The position numbers were made by a program, and so were the translations under genes. The notes beneath the pieces were generated by a model that saw only the letters and a program-made list of their open reading frames with translations, was not told the DNA's origin and searched no databases. This document shows, in pieces, positions 20,809 through 31,241 of a DNA stretch of 64,000 nucleotides. How positions within the stretch are numbered: position 1 is the stretch's first letter; each line of letters begins with the position of its first letter. Source of the stretch: Nannobrachium achirus (lineage: Eukaryota > Chordata > Actinopteri > Myctophiformes > Myctophidae); assembly GCA_963921795.1 (NCBI GenBank), contig OY997652.1, positions 57,030,338-57,094,337 on the forward strand. The letters are read 5' to 3'.

Positions 20809-20938
20809 CTCCATTCAGACACACCCCCACTTAGAAACATCCCCATTCAGAAACGCCCTGAATAGGTTTAGGTGACACCTCCATTTAGAATAATGGAAGT
20901 CAATCTTCTGAATGGCAATGTTTCTGAATGGAGATGTG
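20809..20938. repeat. Short inverted-repeat element
   Basis: CCATTCAGA/CCCCATTCAGAAAC on the left and GTTTCTGAATGG on the right are complementary. The stretch is about 130 bp long and has no coding content. Confidence 0.45.
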
Positions 20939-21026
20939 TAACCGATGTCTACACCTATGTTTTGATGGCCAAGGATTACAATGATATCATGTACAGCATC
21001 ATAAACTGTCCAGGTGAATAGTATCA

Positions 21027-21812
21027 CAGTATTTTATGTCTGTTGCATATACAGTATTTTGCATACATGTTGTGTAGAGGCCAATTTGTGTTTTTACCTA
21101 TAACTCCACAGTTTAGTGTAAAACTTTCTATGCACACTTCCCAGAGGACAAGGAAAAACCTGTGCCCTGCATTTTTCACATCTGCCACTAGAAGGCCGAC
21201 TTACAGTATGTAAAACACAATCTTCGATATTACTCCTTCAGATTTTATCCAAAAATCACACAAATCAGTACGCAGTATCTCCACAGTGATGTAATCATGA
21301 CGGATTTGTCCGATATCATATTCTATCTAATTGGCTAACATTGGATTGCAAAGTTTGCAGGATTGCTCCTTTTTGAACAAAATGCCTTCAATTATGAACA
21401 CAGCCTGCCATGTGTGTGAGATTTTGCATGCACATTCCCATTAGGCCAAGGAACAGATGCCACCCTTCTCACATTCGCCTGTTATAGCACCACCAGTGGG
21501 TCAACTTTTGCATAACTCATTGTTGGAACAAAATGCCTCAAATCACACATGCAGCGTCCGATTGCTGTGAAAGGCCCAAGGACACATGGCGCCCTTTTCG
21601 CATTGGCCTATTATAGCACCACCAGGAGGCCAAAATAATCTACCTGGCCTGCCGGAGACCTGTTCTCGGAAGAACACTGCTTCTAGTTTTGCTTTGATTT
21701 CTTTTCCCACTTTTCTTGCTTTTCCTGCTTTCTCTTGCTGCTTTTTTGCTTTCCTGCTTGGCCTGGCTTGGCTTGGCCACTTTATCGCTGCTTGCAGCTA
21801 TATTTATTATTA
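21027..21812. repeat. 0.7-kb dispersed repeat, copy C
   Basis: Colinear with 13147-13912. It ends TTTATCGCTGCTTGCAGCTA with a (TTA)n tail. Confidence 0.8.
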
Positions 21813-21829
21813 TTATTAGTATCATTTAC

Positions 21830-22378
21830 ACAAATAAACCCCAGAATCATCATCCATTTTGTCAATACTTGACTTTGTGAATGTTTCCGTTTAATCCCAC
21901 ATGGTCACAATAGTGACTGTAATTATTTTCTTCATTTATGAGGCTATAAAATGTTATTGAATGATTCATTCATGCATTTCCAGCAATTATTGAAAAGGTT
22001 AAAGGGTCCCGATCAAATATGTGCAGTGTCACATGTTAACTTTAAATTGTCACATGACCAGAGCTGTTTACTTCCTGTCTGCACCAAGGGGAGAGGATGG
22101 AAGCATCAAAGCCCCAAAAGAAAATGTTAGTAAAGTATCTTAACATAAAGATAGGACCATGATTTTCGGTACACATCTTCTTTAAGATGTCTAGTATTGG
22201 TGTATGCCTTTGCATTTACTCAAATGTGTTCAGTGTGGTCATAAAACGAACAAACATATCGACGTCAACAATAGTGACCGGTGGGATAATACATTAGCAA
22301 CTACTGTACCTATACACATACTAATACACATACACATAGCAAATTATTCTCTTTCTGCTGTTTTCTTTTGCTTTAACT
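21830..22378. other. Unassigned spacer
   Basis: AT-rich; nothing was recognised. Confidence 0.35.
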
Positions 22379-22700
22379 GGGGAATTCCCGGGCACCACAG
22401 ACTCCTGGTGCTCCAGAACGGATGCAAAAGTGGTCGCGCCCCCTAGTGGAGGACCCCTGCCACTGCAGCGCACATAAAATGCCGGCAGCGCACATAAAAT
22501 GCCGTAACTCAGGCTAGGAGCGAACGGGAGAGCTGGGGCCGGTACCCACGCGTCCGCCTCGGCGGCGCGGAGACAGCCGTGCGTAGAGCGCCACCTTGCT
22601 GCGGACCCCCGCCACTGCAGCCCACTAAAAAGGCCGTAACTCGCCCCCCGAGCCACCTGACGGTCGCTTATCTCCCAATTATTGAGTCTTACTGGTTTGT
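22379..22700. repeat. Dispersed GC-rich repeat with a kappa-B-like core, copy 2
   Basis: GGGGAATTCCC at 22379-22389 and the CTCCTGGTGCTCCAGAACGG block match 9260-9455. The GCGCACATAAAATGCCG phrase is doubled here (22469 and 22487). Confidence 0.7.
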
Positions 22701-22939
22701 TTGATGACAAATAGCTCCCAGACAAGGCATGCAACATTGCAGTGTCTCAAAGTGAGAAAGATGCTGTCCTCAGTGATTGTGATAGTGTCAGACATGGACT
22801 ATTATGGGCAAGCCAGGCTGCTGATGCACGTGCTGAATTTATGCAAGTATAAGGGCGACAAGTGACCTTGCCATGAAGGGTGAGGTCACGCCATGTCTTG
22901 GCCATCTGACCAGTTATGTATGTATATTGGACCAGTTAA
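22701..22939. other. Unassigned stretch
   Basis: Nothing was recognised. Confidence 0.3.
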
Positions 22940-23075
22940 CCATATATGGAGACCCCTGGCACCCATATATGGAGATCCTTGTACTGTATACTGCTGTAAG
23001 ACCCCAAACATGCACGTCTATGACATTTGACATCATACATACAATCCCTTTTGTGCCCATATATGGAGATCCCTG
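22940..23075. promoter_or_regulatory. Cluster of three CArG-box motifs in a repeat
   Basis: CCATATATGG occurs at 22940-22949, 22963-22972 and 23057-23066, each followed by AGA(C/T)CC. It matches the SRF consensus CC(A/T)6GG. The larger relative is at 27990-28850. A regulatory role is not shown. Confidence 0.5.
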
Positions 23076-23089
23076 TCTGTAGAACCAGC

Positions 23090-23640
23090 CACACAGATGG
23101 TGGTAGGTAAGTAGTAAGATGAGGGATGCAGTATGGTGGATGGTAAGTACTGTAGGTAGTTAGATGATGGTTGCAGTATTGTGGTTGGTAGTTAGTAGAT
23201 GAAGGACACAGTATGGTGGTAGGTAGGTAGTAGATGAGGGATGCAATATGTTGGTGGGAAGGTACTGTAGTGTAGATAGTTAGATGAGGGATGATGGTAG
23301 TAGGTAGGTAGGTAGACCATACTGCTGTGGTGGTTGGTAGGTAGGTAGGTAGGTAGATAGTTAGATTAGGGATGCAGTATGGAGGTACATAGTTAGATGA
23401 TGGATGCAGTAAGGTTGTAGGTAGGTTGTTAGATGATGGATGCAGTATGTTAGGTAGGTATATAGGTATGTAGGTATGTATGTAGGTAGGTAGGTAGGTA
23501 GGTAGGTAGGTAGGTAGGTAGGTAGGTAGATGGTAGGTAGGTGGGTGGGTGGGTAGGTAGGTGATAGATGCTGTAAGGTGGTAGGTATGTAGTTAGATGA
23601 TGGATGCATTTTGGTGGTAGGTAGGTATGTACAGAAAATT
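23090..23640. repeat. GGTA/GTAG-rich microsatellite and minisatellite array
   Basis: Units such as GGTAGGTAGTTAGATGATGG with runs of (GGTA)n, the densest at 23485-23530. Frames through it are artefacts. Confidence 0.9.
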
Positions 23641-25004
23641 TCAAAAAAATATGATTGATTATTTCAAAGGGTTACTAATGACACAATATTTGAATATTCT
23701 TATGTCTGGGAACAATTCGGGATTAAACGGGTTAATAACCAGTTTGTTGTGTCCATTCTAGACAGGCGTGGTGGTAGTGGCCTAATCGTTGACCTGTGCA
23801 TTCTGTCCACTCTGCCCTCTGCATCGTCTCCTAACCATCCACACTCTCTCTCTACATCTATGCTTTGTCACACGACGGCACCGTGCGCCCAAAATAGAGA
23901 ACCGAAGTGTGACATCACTGCCGCTCTAGAGCTCCCTGGGTCACAAAATGATTCCAAAAAGAGTTGGCCTGGCATGGCCAGACAAATATCACTGCATAGA
24001 TGGAATCTCTGTGTGGATCCTGCATTTCCAAGGACTGAATAGAGGGTATGCGCGTGACATCATCATCATACCCAGAAGTTATGCGGAGTTAACGCCTATT
24101 GAGTGGCCTTGACAGCCCATACTGTACATCCAATGATCCAAACAAAAAAGTCCTATCTGATTCCATGAAATGCATTAAACAATGTTAAACTCACTTTGCC
24201 ACTCACTTTGCCACTCGATTTGCCATTCACTTTATGCATGTACATACCCTCTATAAAATAAATAAATAATAAAAAAGCCTCGGGTGATAAACCCACCCCA
24301 CATTTGCATACCCTGAATGGTCCCTCACTACTTCGGAGGGAGATACGTCTGGTTTCCAGGCTACCAAAGAGTAAGAATTGAAATGCATTTTCTCTAAACA
24401 CAGTCAGACGATTTTGTTTGTTGTTTTGGAAAAGTGTTCTTATATGACTCAATGCTAAGATGAACCTATTGGATTTTCATAGAAACAAATAAAACAAAAT
24501 AAAAAAATCGGCGACCCAGGGGATAACTGAGTGACGTTAGGACTTCCGTACGCGATAGCCAATTCGGCTGTTCGACATAAATTAAGCGTATCTGTGTCCT
24601 TTTTCCTGTGCTCTTATGATCTTATTTTTCTTCCTCTTTTTCTTTTTCTTCTTCTTCTTCTTCTGTTCCTTCAACATCCAATTAAAAAATACAAAGTATT
24701 TTGTTTATTTGGATTTATGTTGGGGTGCAGCAGCAAAGTTTTGAGTGGAAGGAGCTCAGATTGTAGCCGTGTGTTTCTTAAATAGATCCACAGCTCACTC
24801 CTGATTGGTTGAGTTCTCAACGCAAGATTTGTGTCTTTCTGTTTGAACTCATCAGAGCCTAAATACATTTTTTTGGATTAAACTTGAAATATCCCTCTGT
24901 ACAAAAATAAACAAAATATATCTATATATACCGGTATATACTTTGTAAAAAGAAAAAAAAACTGAAGTTATTCTCCCCCTTTTGCTCAAAAGGGGCCCTT
25001 ACAG
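23641..25004. other. Unassigned spacer upstream of the LAR exons
   Basis: No exon was recognised. There is a CTT/TTC-rich tract at 24625-24670. The last 30 bases form an acceptor tract ending CCCTTACAG. Confidence 0.4.
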
Positions 25005-25166
25005 TGAGCGGCGTGCCCCCTAGTTTCTCCATCCTCCCCTCCAACCATGAGATCATGCCGGGCGGCAGTGTGAACATCCCGTGCGTGGCGGTGGGTTCGC
25101 CCGTGCCCTACGTCAAGTGGATGCTGGGCAGCGAGGACCTGACGCCCGAGGACGAGATGCCCATAG
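25005..25166 (+). CDS. LAR-type receptor tyrosine phosphatase Ig3, first exon
   Basis: The exon follows a CTTACAG acceptor and ends ATAG before GTAACG, 162 bases, phase 1 at both ends. It encodes the first half of the third Ig domain of a PTPRF/PTPRS/PTPRD family receptor, a synaptic and axonal adhesion phosphatase. Family phrases include [23 protein letters not shown] and [12 protein letters not shown]. The B-strand Cys and the core Trp are present. The next exon is at 25836. No fibronectin or phosphatase exons are seen downstream. It is a short, intact piece of a very long gene or an orphan copy; which of the three paralogues cannot be decided. Confidence 0.9.
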
Positions 25167-25300
25167 GTAACGCCTGATCGCAAATTGTTTGAGATAGTCG
25201 CAATTATTGTTGTCTGTCGAGAAACGGTGGAAATAGTCGACCTACAAGCGTATGCACTTGTAGATTGACTAGTTACGGTATTGAAAAATTATGTTGTTAA

Positions 25301-25544
25301 AGGAGTAGTTTACCCCCAAAATGACTTTTTTTTTCTATTTTTTTCTCTTGATTATAGCAAATGTACCCCCTTTGATTCCGGATGCAGACCCTTGGGTCTC
25401 CATCCGGAATCAATGGGGGTACATTTATTGTAATCAAATTTGTCTTAGGAAAGCGACAAATACAAAACAATATTATTGAAACTCAAGTCTCCATGGTGTG
25501 AGTAATCAATAGAAAACAAGTCGTTTTGGGGGTGAACTAATCCT
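25301..25544. mobile_element. TTAA-flanked MITE in the LAR intron
   Basis: The left end AGGAGTAGTTTACCCCCAAA and right end TTTGGGGGTGAACTAATCCT are inverted repeats. TTAA flanks both (25297-25300 and 25545-25548). An inner hairpin (ATTCCGGATG...CATCCGGAAT, about 25374-25411) sits in the middle. This is a common fish TTAA element type. Confidence 0.85.
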
Positions 25545-25835
25545 TTAAGCGTGTCCATTCTCCTTCAGACGCCCAAACTTTTCTTTGTAAAGGAGGTGAT
25601 ATAAATAACAAAATGTACGTCATTCCAAGCTTTGGCTGGGCGATTCCAGAACTTTTCCTGGGAGACTGTGCTCCTCCAGATGTCCTGACTCTCCGAAAAT
25701 ATCCGGGTTCATAAAGTCTACATTACTGGTCCCGGTCATTGGTGCCAGTGAAATCATTTGTAGTATTTTTAAAACACACACACAAAAAAAGGAAAAAAAA
25801 AACATTGTGATGATGGTGCCATTCCTGCCCCGCAG

Positions 25836-25943
25836 GCAGCAACATGCTGGAGCTGAACGGCGTGATAGAGTCGGCTAACTACACCTGCGTGGCGATGAGC
25901 AGCCTGGGCATCATCGAGGCCACCGCACAGGTCTCCGTCATGA
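25836..25943 (+). CDS. LAR-type receptor tyrosine phosphatase Ig3, second exon
   Basis: The exon follows a CCCCGCAG acceptor and ends before GTAAGT, 108 bases, phase 1. It completes the Ig3 domain with [30 protein letters not shown]. The F-strand Cys is present. The joined codon gives PIGS where the family usually has PIGR. The border between PIG and the next residue is the normal intron position in this family. It supports a genuine genomic gene copy, since an intron is kept, rather than a processed pseudogene. Confidence 0.9.
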
Positions 25944-25984
25944 GTAAGTATAACTCGGCATGGCTCGGCATGGCTCTGGGGTAG

Positions 25985-26245
25985 AGAAACTGCCATAGAA
26001 CACAGAGGGTTCCCGAAGGATTCCCAGTTCGATCCCAGGCTCCCCCAGAGTTAGTGCCGAAGAGTCCTTGAGCAAGACTCTGTCTGAACCTCTAGTTACT
26101 AGTGAGCAAGTGCCTTGCATGGTTTCCTCCGCCATTGGTGTATGAATGTGTGCGTGAATGGGTGAATGTAATGCACAATCTCTGTAAAGCGCCCTGGATA
26201 AATGCGCTAAATAAATGCACCAGTTACAATTTACCATATATAACT
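25985..26245 (+). mobile_element. tRNA-derived SINE with L2-like tail
   Basis: A B-box-like GTTCGATCC (about 26028) is followed by CCTTGAGCAAGACTCTG and TGAATGGGTGAATGTAATGC and a GTAAAGCGCCCTGGATAAAT tail, the standard form of a widespread fish SINE. Confidence 0.75.
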
Positions 26246-26452
26246 CCTGGATCTCCTTGCATTGAAAGCCAACATCCTAACATCCTACATATTAATTTGG
26301 GGGTCCTTGACATGAAAACGTTCTAGAACCACCGTCCTTAGTCAAACGATTACAGTTTTGGGGTTTTTATGTTTTTGTTGTTTTGTTAACTCGAGTTAAT
26401 TGATCATTGATTGAACATCGGGCCAGCCATTGTTGTCGAGTTGTTTTTCTAA

Positions 26453-26490
26453 CAGACAGACAGATAGACAGACAGACAGACAGACAGACG
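26453..26490. repeat. (CAGA)n microsatellite
   Basis: About nine tetranucleotide units. Confidence 0.9.
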
Positions 26491-26915
26491 GGCTCAAATT
26501 AAATCCATATTCTGCAGAGAAAACCATGCTGCGTATTGGCTGAGGGGCTGAGAGACTTGTGTTTTCCCCATGCTTCTGTCAGTGAGTTGGCATTCTAATA
26601 TAAAATAGTTTCATGGACGGGGTCAGTTATCAGAGCTGTAGTGTCCAGGGAAGCTGTTTAATATTGCACCATGGTTTTCTGGTTTTATCCCAGAATGATT
26701 CGTTACCAAACGCTTCAAAGACCATGAGAACACGACTTTATGCAGCCAGTATGGTATTGCGACGCCACAAAGGCCCCGAAAACAAGGCTCCAAACAGCCC
26801 AAAACAAACTAATTAGGGTCCTGCTTAACCTTCCTCCTCGGACTCACCTCACCGTTATTCACCAGTCTAGTCTAGTCTGGGGTGGCTCAAAGTAGATGAC
26901 AGACCATCTTGCAAT
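26491..26915. other. Unassigned spacer
   Basis: No recognised exon or element. Confidence 0.35.
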
Positions 26916-27417
26916 GGGCCTGGTGTACAGGATACACTACATCATTAAGATACCCATGTAACTGCAAAATACTTCAAGGATGTCCACAATTACAACACCA
27001 GAGGCAGCACCACAGACCATGGTCAACCCAGATTCAGCTCAAACAAATGGTCAAATTCATTCTCCTGCTAAACCACTGAAATGTGGAACGGCCTACCGAA
27101 GGCCTTAAAGGAGTGTACATCCCTAACTTCCTTTAAAAAACGCTCTGAAAAAAAGAAGAGAAAAAAAACATCTATTGTAAATACCATTTATTTTGCATTG
27201 GTTTTTTTTCTGATGATACTGCATAGTACTGTGTTCTGTCTGTCATTCAATGTTATATGAGTTAAAATGAAGGATCTCAATGGAAACAAGCCACAGCTTA
27301 CCTGAGTTTCCTTTTTAGTTGACCTTGCACCAGTGAACAAGATATTGCTGTACCTTGTCCTTTTGCTATGCAAACTTATTATAAATACTTCAATCAATCA
27401 ATCAATCAATCAATTAA
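26916..27417 (+). mobile_element. LINE 3' end (L2/Rex1-like), same family as 1-580
   Basis: It carries the HNYNTRGS and WNGLPKALKEC motifs and a (CAAT)n end at 27391-27413. Compared with 1-580 there is an internal deletion around 27150. It is a decayed fragment that ends 90 bp before the first Fc-receptor-like exon. Confidence 0.8.
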
Positions 27418-27506
27418 AAAACTATACTCAGTGCGGCGTTCAGCTAGCCCATGGTTTCTCCAGGAAATACCTCATCTACTTTTCTTCTTCTTCTTTATCT
27501 GAACAG

Positions 27507-27773
27507 TTCCACCAAAGGCCATACTGAGAGTTGACCAAACAGATATCCCTGTAGGGGGCAGTGTTACACTGAGCTGCTCTGTGGAGGACTCATCTGAATG
27601 GAACTACTACTGGTACCAACATAACAAGGACTCACTGATCATGCAAGATGCTCTTCAGTACTCTACTGGACCAATCAGGGTGGCCGTAGGTGGACACTAC
27701 TGGTGCAGAGGAGGGAGAGGAGAACCAGTTAAATACACTAGTTACAGTAATGCAGTCACCATAGGCACACCTG
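27507..27773 (+). CDS. Fc-receptor-like Ig domain exon A
   Basis: The exon follows a TCTGAACAG acceptor and ends CACCTG before GTGAGT, phase 1. It encodes one C2-type Ig domain of the fish Fc-receptor-like (FCRL/CD22-related) type: DIPVGGSVTLSCSVEDS, then YYWYQ, and HYWCRGGRGEP with the F-strand Cys. These receptors sit on leukocyte membranes. The exon is about 90% like exon B (29651), and the similarity extends upstream into the intron (CAGCTAGCCCATGGTTTCTC and the TTC tract), so A and B are a recent tandem duplication. It could belong to the gene downstream or to the remains of a neighbour. Confidence 0.85.
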
Positions 27774-27779
27774 GTGAGT

Positions 27780-27831
27780 CATTTCATTTCATTTGCTTTG
27801 TTTGCTTTGTTTGCTTTGTTTGCTTTGTTTG

Positions 27832-27863
<32 letters not shown>

Positions 27864-27875
27864 TGTGTGTGTGTG
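27780..27875. repeat. (TTTGC)n and (GTGC)n/(GT)n microsatellites
   Basis: Simple repeats directly after the exon A donor. Confidence 0.9.
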
Positions 27876-27919
27876 TACATAACAGTGTGTCTGAGGCCTA
27901 AGCTGAATAGTGTTTTGTA

Positions 27920-28850
27920 TTGTTTATTGCGACCGAAGGTCGCATTATACCCTGACAAACCTTGTCGCTTGTCTGTCTGTCTGTCTGTCTGACTGTCTGT
28001 CCGTCTGTACAGGAAGTGATGTCAGTGAGTCACAGTGATGTGGTACAGAATGACTCATATATGGGCATAAAAAGGATGTCACGTGACATCACTTCCTGTA
28101 CTGACAGTCAGACAAGCTACAAGATTTCTCAGGGTATAAAAGTCCATATATGGTCATTCCCAGAAAAAGAAAAACCTGTTATGTCCATACATGGAGATTT
28201 CTGACGTCATAAATCCCAGGTCGAAAATGAGAATGTTAGGGTACCATATATGGCCCATATATGGAGTTCCACAGGCTTAAAACCAAGGCCCTAACTCACC
28301 AAGGCCCTGCTTGGTATTACTAATTAACATACGTTGTATGCCCATATATGGAGATTCCTATATTGTCAATATTAAGGACATTATTAAGGATATTATGTTA
28401 TCAATATTAAGGACATATATGGGAATGCCCATATTTGGTAATGTCCATATATGGGCATGTTTTGACATAACATAAGAGAAATGCCCATCTCCATGTATCT
28501 GCATAACATTTATTGTATGTATATGGATACATATTATTATTAATAAAGGATAAAATAAAAAAGTCCATATGGGCATTCCCAGAAAAAGTTAAAAACCTTT
28601 TATGCCCATACATGGAGATTTCTGATGTCATAAATCCCAGGCCGAAAATGAGAATGTTATGGTACCCCCTTATGCCCATATATGGAGATCCACAGGCATC
28701 AAACTGTCCCTAACTAAGGCCCTAACTCACCAAGGCCCTACTTGGCATTACTTACATACGTTTTATGCCCCTGGAGATTCCTATATTGTCAATAGGCTAT
28801 TAAGGACATTATTAAGAATATTATGTTATCAATATTAAGGACATATATGG
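27920..28850. repeat. CArG-rich repeat, two tandem halves offset by about 420 bp
   Basis: It begins near the TGCGACCGAAGGTCGCA palindrome (27928). The block CATACATGGAGATTTCTGA followed by ATAAATCCCAGG occurs at 28186 and 28605, each with the same downstream text, so the second half duplicates the first. CCATATATGG or CCATATTTGG occurs at 28144, 28244, 28255, 28342, 28429, 28445 and 28676. An inverted pair ACAGGAAGTGATGTCA (28010) and TGACATCACTTCCTGT (28084) is also present. Confidence 0.7.
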
Positions 28851-28854
28851 GCGG

Positions 28855-29120
28855 CGTGTTCCTCCCTCCGCATCATCAGCGCCCACACCCTAGGGGTGGC
28901 GATAGGGCCTTTCTGTGTGGAGTTTGCATGTTCTCCCTGTGTCTCCTAGGGTTGATACCCTCACAAAAACATGAACAAACTCCCCCCAGAATGACAACAA
29001 CTAACGCTGTGGTTGGCCAGATGGCCAAGAATTGGCGCAAACTCGCCCTTCTGGGGAGGTCGCACTCGCATGTCACCCTGAGGTCGCAAGTCACCTTGAG
29101 GTGTCTTACTAGTAAGTAGA
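28855..29120 (+). mobile_element. SINE-like fragment
   Basis: GTGTGGAGTTTGCATGTTCT followed by CCCTGTGTCTCC is the conserved core of several fish SINEs. The promoter head is not clear. Frames across it are artefacts. Confidence 0.5.
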
Positions 29121-29164
29121 ATAAGTCAAGATCAGGCAGGATGGTTACTGATTTTAGCATTAGC

Positions 29165-29360
29165 ATGGCACGTGTTCCATGTTTTAAGATTTGTTTTGGG
29201 GCTTTCATGCCTTTATTGATAGGACGGTAAACTGACAGAAAATGGGGAGAGACACGCAGTATACAGCAAGTCATCAGAATCAGGATTCGAACCCACGACA
29301 CACTGTCAGGCATCAGAGGCTATGTATGCACCTGGACCGCTAGGCCATTGGGCACCGCCA
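29165..29360 (-). mobile_element. tRNA-derived SINE, minus strand
   Basis: Read on the minus strand: A box TGGCCTAGCGGTCCAGG, B box GGGTTCGAATCC (29283-29294 in reverse) and a 3' body with CAATAAAGGCATGAAAGCCC. This is a common fish SINE. Confidence 0.8.
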
Positions 29361-29591
29361 TTACAGTGCCAGTCGCCAGGTGGTGTACGTATAGGCCACA
29401 TATTTATAAAGGGCACTAATCCACACTAGTTGACAAGTCCACAAACCGTCAGTTCATCAATTCGAAGAAGATGTCATCTAGATTGTGTAAAGGGTGACTT
29501 TGCCTCTTTTAAAGTAACTAATGATGAATGCAAAGCTACTCATGTGGCTTTCAGCTAGCCCATGGTTTCTCCAGGAAATACCTGATCTACT
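29361..29591. other. Intron-like spacer
   Basis: The last 60 bases duplicate the intron upstream of exon A. Confidence 0.4.
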
Positions 29592-29640
29592 TTTCTTCTT
29601 CTTCTTCTTCTTCTTCTTCTTCTTCTTCTTCTTCTTCTTT
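29592..29640. repeat. (TTC)n microsatellite in acceptor tract
   Basis: It extends the polypyrimidine tract of exon B. The equivalent tract before exon A is much shorter. Confidence 0.9.
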
Positions 29641-29650
29641 ATCTGAACAG

Positions 29651-29896
29651 ATCAACCAAAGGCCATACTGAGAGTTGACCAAACAGATATCCCTGTAGGG
29701 GGCAGTGTTACACTGAGCTGCTCTGTGGAGGACTCATCTGAATGGAACTACTGGTACAAACATAACGATGATGCTCTTCAATACTCTACTGGACCAATCA
29801 GTGTGTCAAAAGGTGGAAACTACTGGTGCAGAGGAGGGATAGGAGAACCAGTTTACTACACTAAATACAGTGAACCAGTCTCCATAGGAACACTTG
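29651..29896 (+). CDS. Fc-receptor-like Ig domain exon B
   Basis: The exon follows TCTGAACAG and ends CACTTG before GTGAGT, phase 1, 246 bases. It encodes DIPVGGSVTLSCSVEDS, YWYKHN, and NYWCRGGIGEP. It is a close paralogue of exon A with a 21-base shortening between the C strand and the LQYSTGP segment. Both Ig cysteines are kept and the frame is open. Like exon A it has symmetrical phase-1 borders, so inclusion or skipping would keep frame. Confidence 0.85.
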
Positions 29897-30393
29897 GTGA
29901 GTCATTTCATTTGCTTTGTCAAAAAAAAAAAAAAAAAAGATATGGTGAGCTTAAAAAACATTTTACAGTATAGCTGAGGCCTAGGCTCATGATACAGGCA
30001 ATCATAACCAAGATTGCCGACCAAGACCACAACAAAGAGCGCTATTCCTATTTGGCCATAGGAGATAAGACTGTCAACGCACTAGTTTACTTACACACAA
30101 GTGGCCAGTTAATCAATTTGAGGGCAATGACATCGGGAGCGTTTCGCTGTTTCTACGTGTCATCTTTTCGACACCCAAACCTAACCCTTACCCTAACCCT
30201 AACCTCCATGGGGTGAGTCGCTAACCCTCCCGACGCTCCGTTGTCGAAATGATGGTCGTTCGAAAGAGCGAGATTTCCCCATGACATCTGGATTATTTAA
30301 AATATGTCTATTTGTAGTGAAGAGATTGTGTGTAGACGGGAAAAAAACTCAGGACTTGTATTGGGATCTGGGCAACAAAGTAGGCTATATAGG
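29897..30393. other. Intron sequence with telomere-like inverted-repeat element
   Basis: An A-run is at 29921-29938. Around 30125-30290 a CCCTAACCCTAACC core lies between inverted-like flanks (GGGAGCG/ATGACATC on the left and CCCGACGCTCC/ATGACATC on the right), similar in plan to 20260-20373. Confidence 0.4.
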
Positions 30394-30546
30394 CAGTGTT
30401 GTAGTGCTAAATTTGGAAGTGTGGGCACGCACCGACGCACGCACATGCATGCGCGCCAATGCGCGTGCACGCGCGCCAATGTGCATGCACGCGCGTCAAT
30501 GTGCACGCGCATTGCGTGACGTTTTAAAACAGGTCTGCGCGGCGCA

Positions 30547-30880
30547 GAAATAGACAGATAGATACCTTTATTATCCCAAGGGGGAAAATCAGTTGCCCAG
30601 AGGCAGCACAGCAGTAGGCTATAAGGTTATTTACAAAGTTACAGAGAAGAATGAAAAAGATAAAAGAAAAACAAGAACAGAGTACAGTAAAGAGCAAGGT
30701 ACATCAAGAGAGTGAACAAATAATATATAAATATATAGGCCTATATAAATATATACATAAAGTGTCCTTAAGCACAACTATCAAAATAGTACAGTGTCCA
30801 AATCAAAAGTGACCATAGCAGTCAATGCTAGTTAGTGCAACAAGTCAATGCTAGTTGCTACAAAATAAAAGAAATAGCCT
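30547..30880 (-). mobile_element. Antisense LINE 3' end
   Basis: It begins with AGATAGATACC and TTTATTATCCCAAGGGGGAA, then runs through GCACAGCAGTAGGC into A-rich sequence. Same tail type as 20378-20540. No coding part is present. Confidence 0.65.
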
Positions 30881-31145
30881 TGATATAGACCAGTGGTTCT
30901 CATTCTCAACCAATAATTTGATGACTTAGATCATCATCTAAACCATGCAAAATAGCTGCACAACTGCTATTTCCAATTCCATTCTCAAATATTCTATTAC
31001 CATCTGCTGTGTCAATCATGCTCATTTCAGCACGACAGGCGAGCCTATTTCAACCAATTGCTGGGTCAGAACGACCTGTAATATAATATCAATATTTCCT
31101 ATAGACTTTTCACAAGAGATATTTCACAATTCACACGGTTAATGC

Positions 31146-31241
31146 TAGCCATAAATTATAACTACCAGGAGAGGGTGCTAATATGCGGAGGTTAACCTCC
31201 GCATATTAGCACCCTCTCCTGGTAGTTATAATTTATGGCTA
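31146..31241. repeat. Perfect 96-bp palindrome with 9-bp flanking duplication
   Basis: The arms begin TAGCCATAAATTATAACTAC and meet at GAGGTTAACCTC with no loop. Every base pairs with its mirror. GGTTAATGC lies immediately outside on both sides (31137-31145 and 31242-31250). Confidence 0.9.

Larger units (their letters stand above)
20150..20810 (-). mobile_element. BEL/Pao-like LTR retrotransposon fossil, pol 3' part
   Basis: On the minus strand the sequence has the character of the last part of a BEL/Pao pol: the end of the integrase region and the DUF5641-like C-terminal domain. No LTRs, gag, protease or reverse transcriptase were recognised, so it is a small remnant. It is broken in several places and is also split by two later insertions, a small inverted-repeat element (20260-20373) and an antisense LINE tail (about 20378-20540). 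It appears old. Confidence 0.65.

Noticed and set aside
30180-30215. Interstitial telomere tract
   Set aside because: Only a few irregular CCCTAA units; also seen in short form at 20320 and 50678. Too short to be a telomere or fusion point.
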